DNA from: Mortierella alpina
Taxonomy: Eukaryota > Mortierellomycota > Mortierellomycetes > Mortierellales > Mortierellaceae
Direction of reading: 5' to 3'
NCBI GenBank assembly: GCA_029449245.1
Contig: JANATF010000001.1
Location: 3,596,001-3,660,000 of the forward strand
Length of the DNA stretch: 64,000 nt
The notes beneath the pieces are model-generated. The model was given only the letters and a program-made list of their open reading frames with translations, was not told the origin of the DNA and ran no database searches. The number at the start of each line of letters is the position of its first letter. Position 1 is the stretch's first letter. Positions 46,601-61,636 of this stretch are shown one piece after another. A program made the position numbers and the translations under genes.

Positions 46601-47657
46601 AGCATCAAGGGCACGCATGTCAATGGAGGAGGTCGTCTCCTGGGAGCCAAGGGACATGTACTCACACTCTACTCGACCCGCTGTTCCAGCACTGGATACT
46701 AAGCCCTTAAAGCCGACTCGCGGAACCGGGATGTCATCGTCCACAGCCCTAGCCAACTCTTCTCGTACGCCTCATCCAGGCTTCATGACTCAGTCACCAA
46801 GCGTCATGACTCCTGCATCAGGAACCGACAGCCGTGGAACCTCCAGCCGCCATCATCAGCAACAGTCCTCCTCCTCCTCTTCGACACAATACCCATTACA
46901 CCAACACCAAATGTCGGGCGATACACTGGTGCCCAGCCATTACAAGAACTTTAGTTCAGGTTCAACCATGTCGGCAAGCTCTGGGTACTCTGCTCAGACG
47001 TTGTCAGGAGGCCGTCCTCAACACTATCAATACCCTTCATTCTCTGGAATCGAAACTGGCCCGCCTGGAGCGCAAGAATATAACCCGGACGATGAGTTTT
47101 CCCCAACAACGCCTGCTGATCTCAAGGCCATGGATTTCGAAGCCCTCCTGGCGACTGCAGAAAGAGAGCACCAAAAGGAGTGGGAGGAGATGAAGGTTCA
47201 CAAGCAGACTGGATTCACCAGTGGTTCCAGTGGTGTAATGAGTTCCTCTTCCATGGTACAGCAACACCCTCGGCAGCAGCAGCAACAGCCGAATGTTGCA
47301 CCTCTTAAGATCGCCAACAGCGCCTCCAAAGCCATCCGATCTGCACAGCAGCAACAGCAGCCGCCTCAACGAAGTACGGTTGCATTTGACTTGGGGCCCT
47401 CGGACGATGGAGGAACTTGCACGGGTACGGGAACCGGCACGGGAAGCGACCGGTCGATGCGGTCCAAGAGAGTGATGAAGAAGAAGATGAGCGTGATCCG
47501 ACTGACGGGCAATGGCAGTATCCAAGGGCGACGGGAGGACGATGGCGTGATCCGGGTGTCCATGTCTCCCAGCCCTGGTACGGGCGCTGCTGCTGTGGTG
47601 GGAGGTCGGGACTCGACGCAGACGCATTTGTATTCTCAGAATCAGTGGAGGCAGTGA
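43632..47657 (+). CDS. Large serine/threonine-rich low-complexity protein of unknown function
   Basis: Exons 43632-44359 and 44519-47657 join with a split Arg codon to give 1288 residues. I do not recognise the family. The protein is rich in Ser, Thr, Pro, Arg and Gln and is mostly predicted disorder. Visible segments are a Gly/Ala-rich stretch near residues 115-135, a basic helix SSFLKALGKFKSKHLQQKR at about 225-243, an acidic-aromatic patch (DYEDYTQFAELPLKKRKKM, also NLS-like), a more ordered block near residue 480 (ITHTFTSFTLEFADMHHAHE), a segment before the C-terminus (LKAMDFEALLATAEREHQKE) that may be helical, and a basic end (RSKRVMKKKMSVIRLTG). Many SP/TP and RxxS sites suggest heavy phosphorylation. 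A regulatory or scaffold protein is plausible, but nothing proves it. Start chosen at the first ATG of the long frame. Confidence 0.75.
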
Positions 47658-48046
47658 GGGGAAACAATACGCGAAGCCTTAACGATGTCGCTTCATGATA
47701 CGAATCTTTCTTTCCTATAGACCTTTTTTCTTTCAGTCCCAACTTGTAATATCCTGCTGTATCATGTACGACAATTAAAAAAAGTTTCGCCAGCAGTTTT
47801 CGTAATATCAAAAGATATGCAGCCACGGTATGCAGTGTTACCTAGAATGGCGCAGGTGCTGGTGCAGGATTTATATTCAGGCACCATTTTATCAGCCTTT
47901 CCTGCATGGACACAGTGATGTTCACTCTGCTAACCTTACAATGACAATAATCCATGACGCTTGGTGAATGCGCTGCGATATATTCACAACAATGATATGT
48001 TTTTTTTTGCATGTGTATGGATGAGATAAATCAATATCTAAATAAT
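47658..48046. other. Convergent 3-prime flanks
   Basis: About 390 bp between the stop codons of the serine-rich protein gene and the TMEM164-like gene. It is AT-rich with short A and T runs (47777-47784, 48001-48008). No coding signal. Confidence 0.45.
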
Positions 48047-49738
48047 TTAAAGAACTTTGCGCTTGATCTTTCCTTCGACAAGACTTTCCTGCTTGGCAGG
48101 AACGATGTTACGACGAGGCAGCAATTGAATCACCACCTCGATCAAAAAGTAACGCGTCATGGTAAAGCATACACATGTGGCATACATTACAGGGCGATAC
48201 CACTTGCCAAACAATTGCAATGGACCTATTTTCAAGGGGAAAGAAAAAATAATTGCAGTTAGAAGACAATGCGGAAAGGGCGATACCAGACGCTAAGAAG
48301 TACCGCAGGCGATGGCAAGTAAAAAAAAGAAAGGGCTTTACCTGGTGGAGGCATCAGTAAGTAGTTCAAGTTCTGTCCCCTCAGCAGAGCAATGGTGCTC
48401 AAGATCGCCGAGTGATAGAGCGCAAAGAGCGAGAATGACATGAGCGCGACATCCATAGAGGCCGGCCAAATCACATAGCGATTCGACCAGATCATGTACA
48501 CTGGCGTCAGCAGGAGCAAGTAGTGTTCTGACGAATCGAAAAGCCAAGGAATGCAAGCAAGATATTTAAGGTTAACATTTTTCTTCTTCCCAATTGCATA
48601 GTTCGCCAGCAACCGCTTTACGAATTGAGACAAGTATTCCTCACCGATAAAGAAGTTCTCGATCTCAAAGAAGAGATCATAGTCGCGTAAATCTGGGGAG
48701 AGCAAAGCCAACATGCTAAAAGCCATGTGAGGGAACACGAGTGGTGAAAAACACAAAATGTGGTTTGTCAGAATCTTTCGCGCATTCCATACACACATAC
48801 ACAGTAGCAAACACGAGCGATGCAGCCAATCGACGTTGTCCAAATGGGGCTGACAACTCGGGCCAAAAGACCTACGTTCCCCACATGATGTGGAAGTAAA
48901 TGTTCAGCAGGACGTGAGGCCACTTCTTGTCCTTGGGACCAGCCAGGATGATGATCAGAAGCATCGCTGACATGTGGCAGGGCTGCAACAGGTAGATCAG
49001 ACCTCCGCGAGCCCATTTCTGGTACACGGTAATCAGGAGCGAGACTGTCAGGGTCGCCATGACCGAGATCTCAATCTTGGACTTCTTAGCCGGAGCTACA
49101 TACGAATCAAAGAGCTTTGAGATGGGCGATCTGTCGAGCATTCCCCGATTGAACAAGAGAACAACGAAAAGATATAAGAGCGGGATCAGCTTTTGAGCTC
49201 AGAAGACACAGCCAGCAATGAGCATTGAGAGGCAGCTGTAGGCGATATCTGCGATCGGCCATCTGAGATCTAGGGGCTAGGGGGACGATTGAACTGCTGT
49301 AAAGCTCGATCGAGGAAAAAAAACCTCCTGAACACAGGTCTTCTCTTGTACCCTCATCTCCCTTGCGTGCATTGTGGTTCTTTGTACAAAGTAGCATAGG
49401 TTCAATTACCCAGGGTAAAGAGCTCGGCTATAAAAATAGCGGTATGTGAGGACGAACAGTGCATTGTAGATAAAGAACTCGACGGCGTGGCGGCGGGGCG
49501 AGAGATACCTGTGGAAAATAGGGAGGCAAGGAGGGCAAGCGTGAAGGTGTGAGTGATTGAGTATCTAGGTGTGGAGCTGGATAATACACCGATCCGAGAC
49601 TATGAGGACGAGACAAAAAGCTTTGTCGAGAATCGGTGCCGTCGATTACCAGGAACCCTGCAAGGATGAGTCCCAATCTGTTTCGAATGGCATCTCGGCC
49701 GCGATGGCAAGGAGCCAATTACCCACGTCTTCAAACAT
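48047..49738 (-). CDS. TMEM164: TMEM164-family multi-pass membrane protein (putative acyltransferase)
   Basis: Exons 49650-49738, 49410-49508, 48876-49130, 48645-48715, 48342-48527 and 48047-48225 give 292 residues. About seven hydrophobic segments can be seen. The family hallmark is LIYLLQPCHMSAMLL, with Cys114 at the position reported as catalytic in human TMEM164 (an acyltransferase that makes C20:4 ether phospholipids). Other conserved blocks are LLNIYFHIMWGT, HYLLLLTPVYMIW, LFALYHSAILSTIALLRGQN followed by LNYLLMPPPG, and LQLFGKWYRPVM. The C-terminus is Lys/Arg-rich and cytosolic-looking. An ER or other endomembrane location is expected. The lipid substrate in this fungus cannot be inferred. 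The join of exon 2 to exon 3 relies on an acceptor inside a pyrimidine-rich tract and is the least certain splice. Confidence 0.82.
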
Positions 49739-50001
49739 GGCGGTGTTCTTAATTCAGGAGTAGGAGCGTTGAAGTTGAGATGCTGATGAGAAAGTGATGG
49801 GGATCAATGATCCCATATGAGTTTATTCCGCTTTGGATTGACACACGTGACGAATATCATTTTCTGCCGCGAGGGTGCTCAGTCAAGCCAGGCGCAGGCG
49901 TAGCGTTCGGCGTGTCCCTGAAAAAACACGCGTTGCAGCACAGCGGGTTTTCTTTTGTTTCTGATTTTTTTTTTTTATTTCCAAGGCGGGCCACTATCTA
50001 T

Positions 50002-53000
50002 CTATAAAGACATAGGTGTCGAACCCCGGTCCTTCGAGCTATTAGCGCTCATTGTCACAGCGTGCGACGAATGCGAGTGTTGGTAGGGCCGTGGACGTTC
50101 AGGGATTCGAATAGCGCTTGTAGAAGACTGGTTGATATTCTGAGAAGAGTGCTGTTGGTTATTTTGGTGGTGGTAATGGGCGTGGTGGTTGTACTGGTGC
50201 TGGTGCTGGTGTTGGTGCTGGTGCTGGTGCTGGTGCTGCGGATGATGTTGCTCCACATGCTTCCCGTTCACGCTCCCGCTCCCTACGATGTCTCCTGCAC
50301 CTTCTGTGTTACTATTCCCGTTGCTATTACTGCCTGGTTCCGCATAAAGATCTCCTAATGAGTGTGATTTCTTGACCTTTGACTTGACCAAGTTCTCACA
50401 CCGCTTCAAGATATCCTTGGATGAGAGATCAGTAGACGATTCCACCAAGTCCTGATCGCTCAGGATGGACGAGAGATCCATAGGAACAACACAAAAGTCG
50501 TCCTGATATTCTAGCAGGCCCATGACAGCCTCAATTGCTAAAAAGGATTCGTCCTTGGTTGGATCCTTGGATTTCGAATACAGGACATTGGGCGTGATCA
50601 CCGTCGCCAAATTGTGCAAATCCATTTTGCTTCCAGTTTCCTCGTCCACGTGGGAGAATGACGCGACCCAGCGCAGGAACAGGCAAATGGCCTCCATGCT
50701 GTCGCGGTTTGGTTTCGGTAGTAGACAACATGTAAGGTGTAAAATGGTCTTTCGAACCGATTCCTCTTCCACTTCTATTAGAGAGGCAGAACGGTACAAG
50801 CAGTGTGAGCGCTAGATTCTATAACATGTTTTATCCCGAACACACGCTGAATACTTACTTTGGGAAACAACAAACAGACGATGGAGTTTGAACGTCAAGA
50901 GTGGATCGGGCAAGTCACGCAAAAACTTCTTCAGCAAGGCCGCCACTTGGACCGGGTTGTCGTCACTTAGGTTGACAGCAGATGGGTCCTTGTCAATGGC
51001 TTCGCTGAGTTCCTTGAGACGCCTAATGTTGCCGTTCTTTCGGAAAACCCCCTCTACAGACATGTCCATGTTGCGCATCGCAGATATACTGTCATCCACA
51101 AAACTGGGGATCCGAATTCGACCTGGTCCTGCACCCAACGCCGAGTCCACACCATTCCTTTCCACGAGGAGCTCGAGCGGAACTCCAAACGTGCCTTCGA
51201 CTAGCATCATGGAAAATAATAAGCGCGTAATATATTAGCGACACTGGACACATGCTGGTTACTTCAAAGCAGCAACCGCACGCTGCCGTTACCTTTGGGT
51301 TTCTTCTTATCCGTCTTGAGCCCTTTGACGAAACGGCCCCATAGCGTTTGCTTGCGCTGTCCAATCAAATCCAATAACTCCTCTAACGTGAAGTAATCTG
51401 ATACGATCGGCGCCAGCATCAACACAGCCAGATGCTTCACAATAAATAGCTCTAGTGCCGAGAGCTCGTTCAGGTATTGCCTCTTGGGATGACGCAAGAC
51501 CGCGCCCGAGCCTGAAAGGCTATGCGAGGATCCTGGCAGTGAGGTATGGCCAGTTCCTGACCGCAATCGAATCGAGGATGTCGGCGATCCGTTACCGCGG
51601 CTGTTGCTGGCCGCAGTGCTGATCCGCAATCTTTCTGTCAGATCTGAGAGTGTGGCCGGAGCATCCGGACTAGGTCCATCCACATCATCTTCGTCATTTA
51701 GAAGCAGTTCATCCAATGCTGGCTTTTCATCAATAATTTCGATTTCCATCAGCGTTGCCGGCTCTGCATCTGTCGTTCCATTTCCTTGTTCGCCATTGAA
51801 CTGTCCACTCACGGAGGATGAGCCTACCCCTTCACTTGAGGTAGACAATTGCGTCTGCTTCCGCTGACGCTCGATGACAGTCCTGCGCCTAGGGATCCTT
51901 GCAGAGTTGGACAGTTTACGGTCGAGGTGGGTTGACTTGACTCGCTTAATGTCACCGAGGTGGATGGGTTCGTAGTGGCGATTGTCGTCCGAGGAATAGG
52001 ATTTCGACCGCGAGTCCTTCCTCATTAGCCCTGGCGGTGAGAGCGGACTGGATGATGGGGAAGTGGCCAGCTGTCGCAAACGGGGGTCCATATCGCCTTG
52101 CTCATCACCTACATAGACGTTGTTTAAAACAAGTCAGTTAAAAGGCGATAGGTGGCGTAAGCGGCTCAGTCTATCGAATTCTCAGTGAGCAGTTGGGAGC
52201 CTTACCCTTGAGGTGCAGCAGGTTTTCTAGTCGGATGAGAGCGACGCGTAACAAAAAGGTATATTGCTCCAACTTGGTCACATGCGAGAAGCCGGCCTGT
52301 GCTTCGGGAGTCTTGCACTGCTGACAAAGCACCGTCCCGCGGTCTGCATCGAAAACAGCGTCATAGTACACAGGTGCTTGGGGTTTGGCGCATCCTGAAC
52401 AGATTAGGCACTTTGGGTGCCAACGATGGTGGTGATTGTAAGTGAAGCACTCGTCCTCGATGGTGACCCTGCAAGCAAGACACAGGTCCGAGGTCACCTC
52501 AGCAGCCATGATTTGCTTCCCATGCAAATCATTCAGATATTTGTCTTTGTTGGCTAGCTCCATCAGCTTATTCAAAAAGCGTGTGATGACTGAGGTTGAG
52601 TTGTATTGCCTCTCCTGATGCAGTGCAATCGTCATCATTAACAATTGTTGTTGTCAAGAACATTTGAACATCGTCCATTGCAGTCCAGATCGCGCATTGT
52701 TGATAGTGGTCCACCAGGGTAGTTATGAATGAGAAAATGTATGAGAGAGGTAGAAAAAAGCATGCGTTAGATCACGCACAAACAGAGGGGAAATAAACGA
52801 ATGACATTTGCCATCATTGCCATAACAGTTATTGAAAGTCGTACCAATTTCAGCGCACAAGTGAGAGCGATACGTATCAGGATCTTGAGATAGTGGGCCA
52901 GTCCAGTCACGAGCGAGAGCAACTCCTGGGTCATGCCCAGTCGGCGAACCCCACTCTCCTGGGTATGGGAAAGTAAGGAGAAGAAGTTGACAATTTTTTT

Positions 53001-54627
53001 GCACAGCATCTTTGCCTCTCGACCATGCATCATGTCTATAAGGCAATTACAATTGTGTCAGTAAGTATTAAATTAACAGTGCAGCACTTAGTAATAGAGG
53101 ATGTAATGCCTTACCACTCTGATCGCCCACTTCCCTCATCTGGGCCTCCAGATCATCAATTGCACTGAAAAGGATGTCGACGTGGAGAATAAACTTGCCG
53201 GCCATCTGAACTCCGTCATAGTAGGCGCCGTTCGAAACATGTAGCAACATTTCAGAAATACACCCAGCGGACGATTCTTCGAAAGCTGAAAGCACTGTCC
53301 AGATTTGATACACCTTCTCCTCCATCTGTTGTTGTGCTTGCTTGAGTTCTGCAGGTGTTTTGAGTTCCGCAGATGGATCTGCGTTCTCCTGAGGTGAGAG
53401 AAGCTGTAGATCATCTGGATTTGAATCTTGAACTCCTTTCTCATTGTCGCTTGACTCCGGTCCTGACTGTGAATCTGGCCGTGATGCTGACCCTGACCCT
53501 GATCCTAGCCCTGACTCTGTTCCTGCATGCGAACCAGCCTCGATCTTAGCCTGCTCTTGCTCCTCGTTTTGGGGAGTAAAGGAAAGTTTTACGTTCCAGA
53601 ACTATAACAAAAATTTATGTTGTCATGAGGAAGGCGATCCATATAAGAAGGCAAATGAAGTGCAGAGAAAGTAATACAGTTGCCAGTCGTCCCTCACCGT
53701 CGCAGAAGATCATGGTAGATCAGCTGCAGCCAACAAGGTAGCAAAGGAGAGCGCAAAGTGGGTTCAAAGCATATTCTTGAACAGGCAGGGAACAAACCTT
53801 GTGAATCATGTAGCATTCTGGGTGCCAGTGCTCGTCTTGACTATTGCGATTGATCTCGACAAACTGCTTCAAGATCGCAGTTCGACAACCTGCACACTTG
53901 ACCGCATAGCACAGCGAGTAATGGTAATGGCAGTAGACCTGGCCATCGTGCTCATAATATGAATCCTGAGGACCAAAGACCGTTGGGCAGACTGAGCATG
54001 TAAAATGCTCAATATGATATTTGTAGTCGAGGGCCGTAATATACGAGCCGCGAAGTGCTCCTCCACAGGACTGGCACACAAGGTTGAGTCGCCGGAAATA
54101 GTCGCGCTCACAGAGTGGATACTGCTTCCCATCGGGCTCGGCGATGGGGAAAAACTTGGATGCGACAATCTGCTCACAGTCCTGTGGTGATAAGATGGGA
54201 ACGAAACGTGCAATCGCCATCAACATCGACATCAGCAAACTGCTTTCATAGCGAGAGAAAAAGAGCAAAGTAACATTGAACTACAAGTTTCAGATGGGAC
54301 ATGAAAGATCGTTCACCGTACCATGCACTTGAAGCATTCCAGATGATATGTACTTCCCAAGGCGCGTACAAATGAACCTTTCATCTGAAGATCGCATTTG
54401 CCGCATTTCTGCACTGCAGGCGCCAGCTCGGGTGCTGGTGCGGTTTGAATAGGCTGGCTCTTCAGGCGCGTGGGATTCGTCTGCTGAGGGAAGTTTTCTG
54501 ACGCCATGTCTCTGGACGATCTGTGTTGCTGGTGCTGGGGTTGTTGCTGAGGTTGTTGTTGCAGTTGGTGTAGATGTGCGGGATCCTCTGGTTGTTGATG
54601 GGGCATAATGGAGTGGGTATCGCTCAT
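50002..54627 (-). CDS. LRG1: LIM-domain Rho GTPase-activating protein (Lrg1-like)
   Basis: Eight exons (54322-54627, 53798-54181, 53115-53601, 52845-53035, 52206-52614, 51293-52108, 50859-51200, 50002-50774) give 1235 residues. A Gln/His-rich N-terminus is followed by LIM zinc fingers: CGKC...YHLECFKCMDC, CQSC...YHIEHFTCSVC and CAGC...HWHPECYMIH. A helical middle region and another LIM-type finger come next (CLAC...RWHPKCLICSGC). After a Ser-rich linker comes the RhoGAP domain with the arginine finger in VEGVFRKNGNIRRLKEL and ALLKKFLRDLPDPLLTF. The tail has a long His-Gln repeat. This LIM-LIM-LIM-RhoGAP order is that of fungal Lrg1, which inactivates Rho1 to control cell-wall glucan synthesis and polarity. 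The start ATG at 54627 is the first in frame; intron 2 has a GTTTGT donor. Confidence 0.9.
50175..50240 (-). repeat. His-Gln codon repeat near the LRG1 C-terminus
   Basis: A repeat of a TGGTGC-type hexamer on the plus strand encodes alternating His and Gln in the minus-strand LRG1 tail. It is a coding microsatellite in a disordered region. Confidence 0.8.
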
Positions 54628-55087
54628 CGTCAGAGGGCAAGTTGTCGACGAGGAGCCAGGTTCAATCAATCCTGGCTTGAATTAACGTCCTGCAGCACTT
54701 TAGACGGACTAGAGTATATGCTTTTGTGGGTGATGTATGGAATTTGGATCCAGGAGAGTGTGGTTCGGAATACAGAGGCAAAGGATCGAGAGTCGGGAGG
54801 CGGTGGAGGAAGAGACAGACAGAGAATACAGGTGGATGGGTAAAGACAGACGACAATTAGACAGAGATGGAAAGAATGGTGGTGATTTGAAAGAAGGTTA
54901 ACATGCGACCCGAAAGGGACAGGCAATAAAAAGAAAAGAATAGAAAAGAAAGAAAAACGTGGGAGCGGAGTGGACAGGTAGACTTGGGAAATGCACATTC
55001 AAGAAACACACACACAGGAAAGGCGAAAAGCGCCCACAAGGAGTGGGAACGAGGAGGAGAAGAGGAGGAGAGGAGGAGGAGAGAGGC

Positions 55088-55120
<33 letters not shown>

Positions 55121-56093
55121 CGAGTGCGTATCTGTAAGAGAGAGAGCGAGAGAAAGAGAGAGAGTGAGAGGAAGAGGGAGTACTAGAGACGAGAAGAGGG
55201 GGATAATCTTCAAACAACAGACCAGAAAAGGTTTGTGCGGTTCTGTGCCTGAGGTCAGGGACTCAAGGCACACACTGGAGTAGTAATACTCATCACACCT
55301 CGAGGCGCTGAATCGGCTCCTACTCACCAGTGCCAGCTCCAGCTAGAGTGTGTGCCTGGGTTGTGTAGTTTTCGAGGCTATAAGCATCCCTTGGCTCTAG
55401 GGTTGCAGAACCGGTACCCGATAAAAAAAGAATTGTGTAATTTTGTGTGCTGCAAGAGAGACGACGAAACGGGGAGGAGTGGGAGGACACGCCAGCTTGA
55501 ACGAGGACAAGTCAGAAATACACACCAAGGTTCCCTGCTGGTTGTTCCGCAACACAGACTCAAGGCAAAAGGGGCAGAAAGAGCAAACCGGGAGAGGGTG
55601 GTATGGGTGGTCGACCAAAGGGGAGCGCCTTTTCAGCATGGGGCGCAAGTGGACACGCCTATTTGGCAATGGTGTGCGGCTGGTGCTCATTTGGTCGATA
55701 GAAGGGAGACTGAAAATGCTCATCAGCCATCTGCTCGGATACAAGTGAGCTTTTTTTTTATATTTATTTTCCAGGATGGGAATGGGTATTCATTGTATAC
55801 ATGGTGATGATGAGCGAAGGGCCGCCAGCACAAGAATGAAAATATAACTGTGTTCCATCCCGTCAGCTGCAACGCTCGTGCAGTAAGTAGTACCTGCAGG
55901 TACTCTTCCCACGACACAGAACGATTAGTCACTTCAGAGACCTGAACTCATCGCAACCGTATGTAGCCGTTGTAGAGCAGCGGATATCGATTTCTATCCG
56001 AAGTAGTTTACGCGCAAGAACTTGATAATACATAATGTGTGTTTTGTTTTCCTTTCACCGAGTGAGCGATACCAATGACTACTCTTTGGTCTA
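54628..56093. other. Promoter/leader of LRG1 and 3-prime flank of U2AF2
   Basis: About 1.47 kb. On the LRG1 strand the region 54760-55200 is a CT/ACAC-rich leader or promoter, including a (TATGTG)n microsatellite at about 55085-55122 and GA-rich runs. Nothing else resembles a gene; the open frames here are products of simple sequence. Confidence 0.5.
55085..55122 (+). repeat. (TATGTG)n/(TG)n microsatellite upstream of LRG1
   Basis: A short GTGTGTATG lead-in passes into four consecutive TGTATG units, about 460-500 bp upstream of the LRG1 start codon. Confidence 0.85.
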
Positions 56094-58583
<2,490 letters not shown>

Positions 58584-59102
58584 TGTGCCATGTGTCCATT
58601 AGGAGAACACTTCAAGTAGTTAGCAACGGTTACGGGATGTCTTTCACAATCGTGTGTAGACCAACGCTAGAGAGAGGAGAGGGCCAGCAGCCAGTGCCTC
58701 GCGCAAGCATTACCCATGGTATTGAATGGAGAAGGAGGGACTTTGTGGATGGAGAGGAGAACGAACGTCTTGGGTTGTTGTCTGGAGCTGGAGGAAAAAA
58801 ATTGGGTGGCTTTGCTTCTTTTCCTGCCGTACCGCTCAGGAAAACCGCTTCATCTTCCTGTCAGAACATGAAAACCGCTCGCTTCTATATCTTTATCTCC
58901 AATGTCATCTCTAGAGTGGTGCGGGAGTGAGGTTGTGCGTGGCTACATTTTACAAATAACAGTTTATACTCTCGTAAACTTCAGGATAAACAACTTTTCC
59001 CGTCCTGCAAGACGCGTCTTCACAACCTATATTCCATCCAGATGTGGAGGAAAACAAACGTGTGAGATAGATACCTCCGCAAACATTCATTGATATTATC
59101 TA
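58584..59102. other. Intergenic region U2AF2/MTQ2
   Basis: About 520 bp between the U2AF2 start and the MTQ2 stop, both on the minus strand. It should contain the U2AF2 promoter. Open frames on the plus strand show no family motif and are not called. Confidence 0.45.
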
Positions 59103-60114
59103 CTAACAGCCGCAAGCACCTACACTTGAATCGAAACCATCCTGCTTCATAATCTCTCTAATGTCGTCGGGTTTGTTCTCGTTAACGACGACCATGTAAA
59201 AAGCTCCCTTGGCTGAAAGTAGGCGCTAATAACGGTTAACGAAGCTGACGTTGTGAGAACGAGTTCAGGGTCGCGGCAAGTCACTGGTGGATAATATGCC
59301 GACAGCGTACCTTGACATATGGTAAGACCTCATCGATGACCTCGCGCCCATCAATGCCTCCTGCCCATGCGGCCTCCACTGAATGCGACCCCACCTCTTC
59401 TGAAGGAGTCAGAACGTATGGCGGATTGAAATAAAGCAGGTCGATTTGACCCTCCAGTCTAGGTAAAAGGGCGTCAACCAAATGCGTTTCGATCACATCT
59501 ACTGAGAGCTATGAGAGAAAGGTTAAGAGTTGGTAATTCATATCGCCACCACGCCCTTTTCGCGACTGGTCATTCAAGGTGGCCGCTCTTCCTACCTGAT
59601 TCTGCCTTGCTGTTCCCAGAGTTGCCCTTGCAGCTCTAGGATTGATATCTGTGCAATATTTCACTGCAGCCACAAGTTAGTCATGCGGAGATGAGCGGGT
59701 CCTAGGTCCATGATATTACTGTCCACCTACAGCAACTCGACTCTCCGAGAATCTTGCCCACGAACGCTGTCACGCAGCCGGATCCAGAACTATGGTTGCG
59801 AAATGCGTTGCCTTCCGAGTTAAACTCCAGTAAGCGAGACAAAGCTCATCGGTGGCTACAGTCTCCATTATATGGTAGCTTACCCTATTTCTAGTGATAT
59901 GGTTGGTTTTAGCTCCTTCAGGAAAGGCACCTCGTCCTCAAACGCATCTAAGAACAGAAAAGTATCCTCTTTGACACAAAGGCGATTTAGCATGGCGAGC
60001 GAGGTCCTACAATCACGGACAATGTACAGGGTTGTTCAGGACTGTACCAGCCGGCTCATAGATATGCTCATAGTCTTTTTTCTTCAGATGCGAGAGGTCA
60101 GGTGTGGGGAGCAT
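59103..60114 (-). CDS. MTQ2: eRF1 glutamine methyltransferase catalytic subunit (HemK2/N6AMT1 type)
   Basis: Exons 60048-60114, 59884-59968, 59731-59789, 59596-59663, 59311-59508 and 59103-59225 give 199 residues, close to the family's usual 210-220. The SAM-binding motif I reads SLEIGSGSGCVTAF across an intron, and motif IV is DLLYFNPPYVLTP, the NPPY signature of glutamine and N6-adenine methyltransferases. EVGSHSVEAAWAGGIDGREV is diagnostic of the N6AMT1/Mtq2 group. With the zinc protein Trm112 it methylates the Gln of the GGQ motif in translation termination factor eRF1; animal homologues also modify histone H4 lysine 12. The N-terminus begins LPTPDLSHL and EHIYEPAEDTF, as usual. Confidence 0.93.
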
Positions 60115-60359
60115 GGCGGGAGCTGTCGTTCGTTGGGAGCTGAATGGTTGCTGATCAGAATGCAAACATGCAACCACGCAAATATTGGTTGAAAGCTGGT
60201 TGACGTGACTGGCCCACTACAGAACTTTAACGACACGCGCGGGCCATGCTGGCTTTCTTTCTGTCTATTCTCATCGCCCACGAACTGAATCTCACTCACC
60301 CATGCACATCCATAACTACGCCATTCTCAACCCCTTCCACCGCCCACTCCCCTTACATA

Positions 60360-61439
60360 ATGCTGAGCCATGCCAATCTCACACGACTCGCACGCCTCCA
60401 CCAGGAACTTGAGTGTTCCCGCGACCTTGTTCAGGAGTATCTTGACAGCCTCTTGAGCGTTGAGGCGTTCGAGCCCTTGGAAGCGAGTAAGGACGAGGGA
60501 ATCATGGATAGTAATACCGCCGCAAAAACACCCAGGTCCAGGTCAAGACAGTCAAAGAAAGCCAAAAGTCAACCCTCTCCGCCCTCTGAGAAAAGCAAAC
60601 CCTCCGAACAAAGCAAGCCATCCTCAACAAGACGGCGCCACGGACCATCTCGGCAGCCCAAGCATGATGCACCGAGCGGTCATGCTGTGGGAGTGAGGCT
60701 CGAGGAAACTGATCCCACGTCAGAGACGACAAATGGTCGAAAACTGACTCTCCTGTCGGCTGCACAGTGTGGCGAGGATGTAGCCAAAAGGGTGCCCGAG
60801 TCGAGGGCCAAACAAATGACCGAACGGTCTGGAGCTGTGGAACACAAAGCCCATGAGTTGGACGTCGGTGACACGGAGCCAACGCAAATTCGCAACAAGG
60901 GCAGAAATGGCCGCAGGATGAAGCACAGGTCCGGAAGCAAGCAACAAACACCGCGACAAGGACATGGACAAGGACAAGGCCAAGGACAAGGACAGGGGGC
61001 GATGACTGAGCGGCTTCAAGACGAGCCCAGAAGCTCAAGGAAATTTGAGGTCCATGCGCAGACCGATAAGACGGGGGTAACCCTCTTGTCGCCCAGGAAA
61101 AATGGTAATCGACTTTTGGTTTGACGGTGTCACAGGATGTCAACATCAGATCTGCATGAGCGCATCAACTAACAAGCTGCAGTAACAGAAGAGCTGGTCA
61201 TCGATCAAAATTTGCAGCCAGCTTCAACTGTCGCGCGCACAGGCAATCGAAACTGGCATAGGAGGTCCAATGGTCGTAAGCGCCACGGAGAATCAAGCAG
61301 AGGCGGTAAAGGCAGGAACTGCTCGTTGGAAGCTGGCAACGTCTCTATGCGGCAAATAGCCAATGAAGGTAATTCCCAAGAGCTGGGTGCCATGACTGCA
61401 CTGCCACCTGCAGGACACGAGCTGACAGCACCCCTTTAG
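60360..61439 (+). CDS. Unknown basic, low-complexity protein
   Basis: Exons 60360-61104 and 61183-61439 give 333 residues. A possible upstream in-frame ATG at 60246 would add 38 residues, partly hydrophobic. I do not recognise the family. The only likely ordered part is an N-terminal helix (LARLHQELECSRDLVQEYLD). The rest is rich in Lys, Arg, Ser and Gln, with a Gly-Gln repeat near residue 208 and many RS or SR steps. It lies 198 bp upstream of BDP1 on the same strand, and a donor inside exon 2 at 61369 is in phase with BDP1 exon 2. This may therefore be an alternative 5-prime part of BDP1 rather than a separate gene. Confidence 0.5.
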
Positions 61440-61636
61440 CATGCTCATAGTTGGACGCGTTCAAGACCTTTGAGCTTGCGGTGGTGAAACGCCGACAAGC
61501 CACCCACATTTATTTTCTTTGGCGACCAAGGCTGCAAGGTTGGCTCAGCAGCAGCACACACCACACACACATCCGCTCTGAAATAAAACTTATCCCTCCA
61601 CTTCATTCCTGCACCCTAGTCCAACACCCAAGGCAC

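Noticed and set aside
49141-49200. Longer TMEM164 exon starting near 49195
   Set aside because: The phase from exon 2 is incompatible with that acceptor. The acceptor at 49131 keeps frame and follows a pyrimidine tract.
50020-50050. B-box-like GGGGTTCGACACC on the minus strand
   Set aside because: It is the coding sequence for the last residues of LRG1 (DRGSTPMSL, then stop) and no tRNA fold can be drawn around it.
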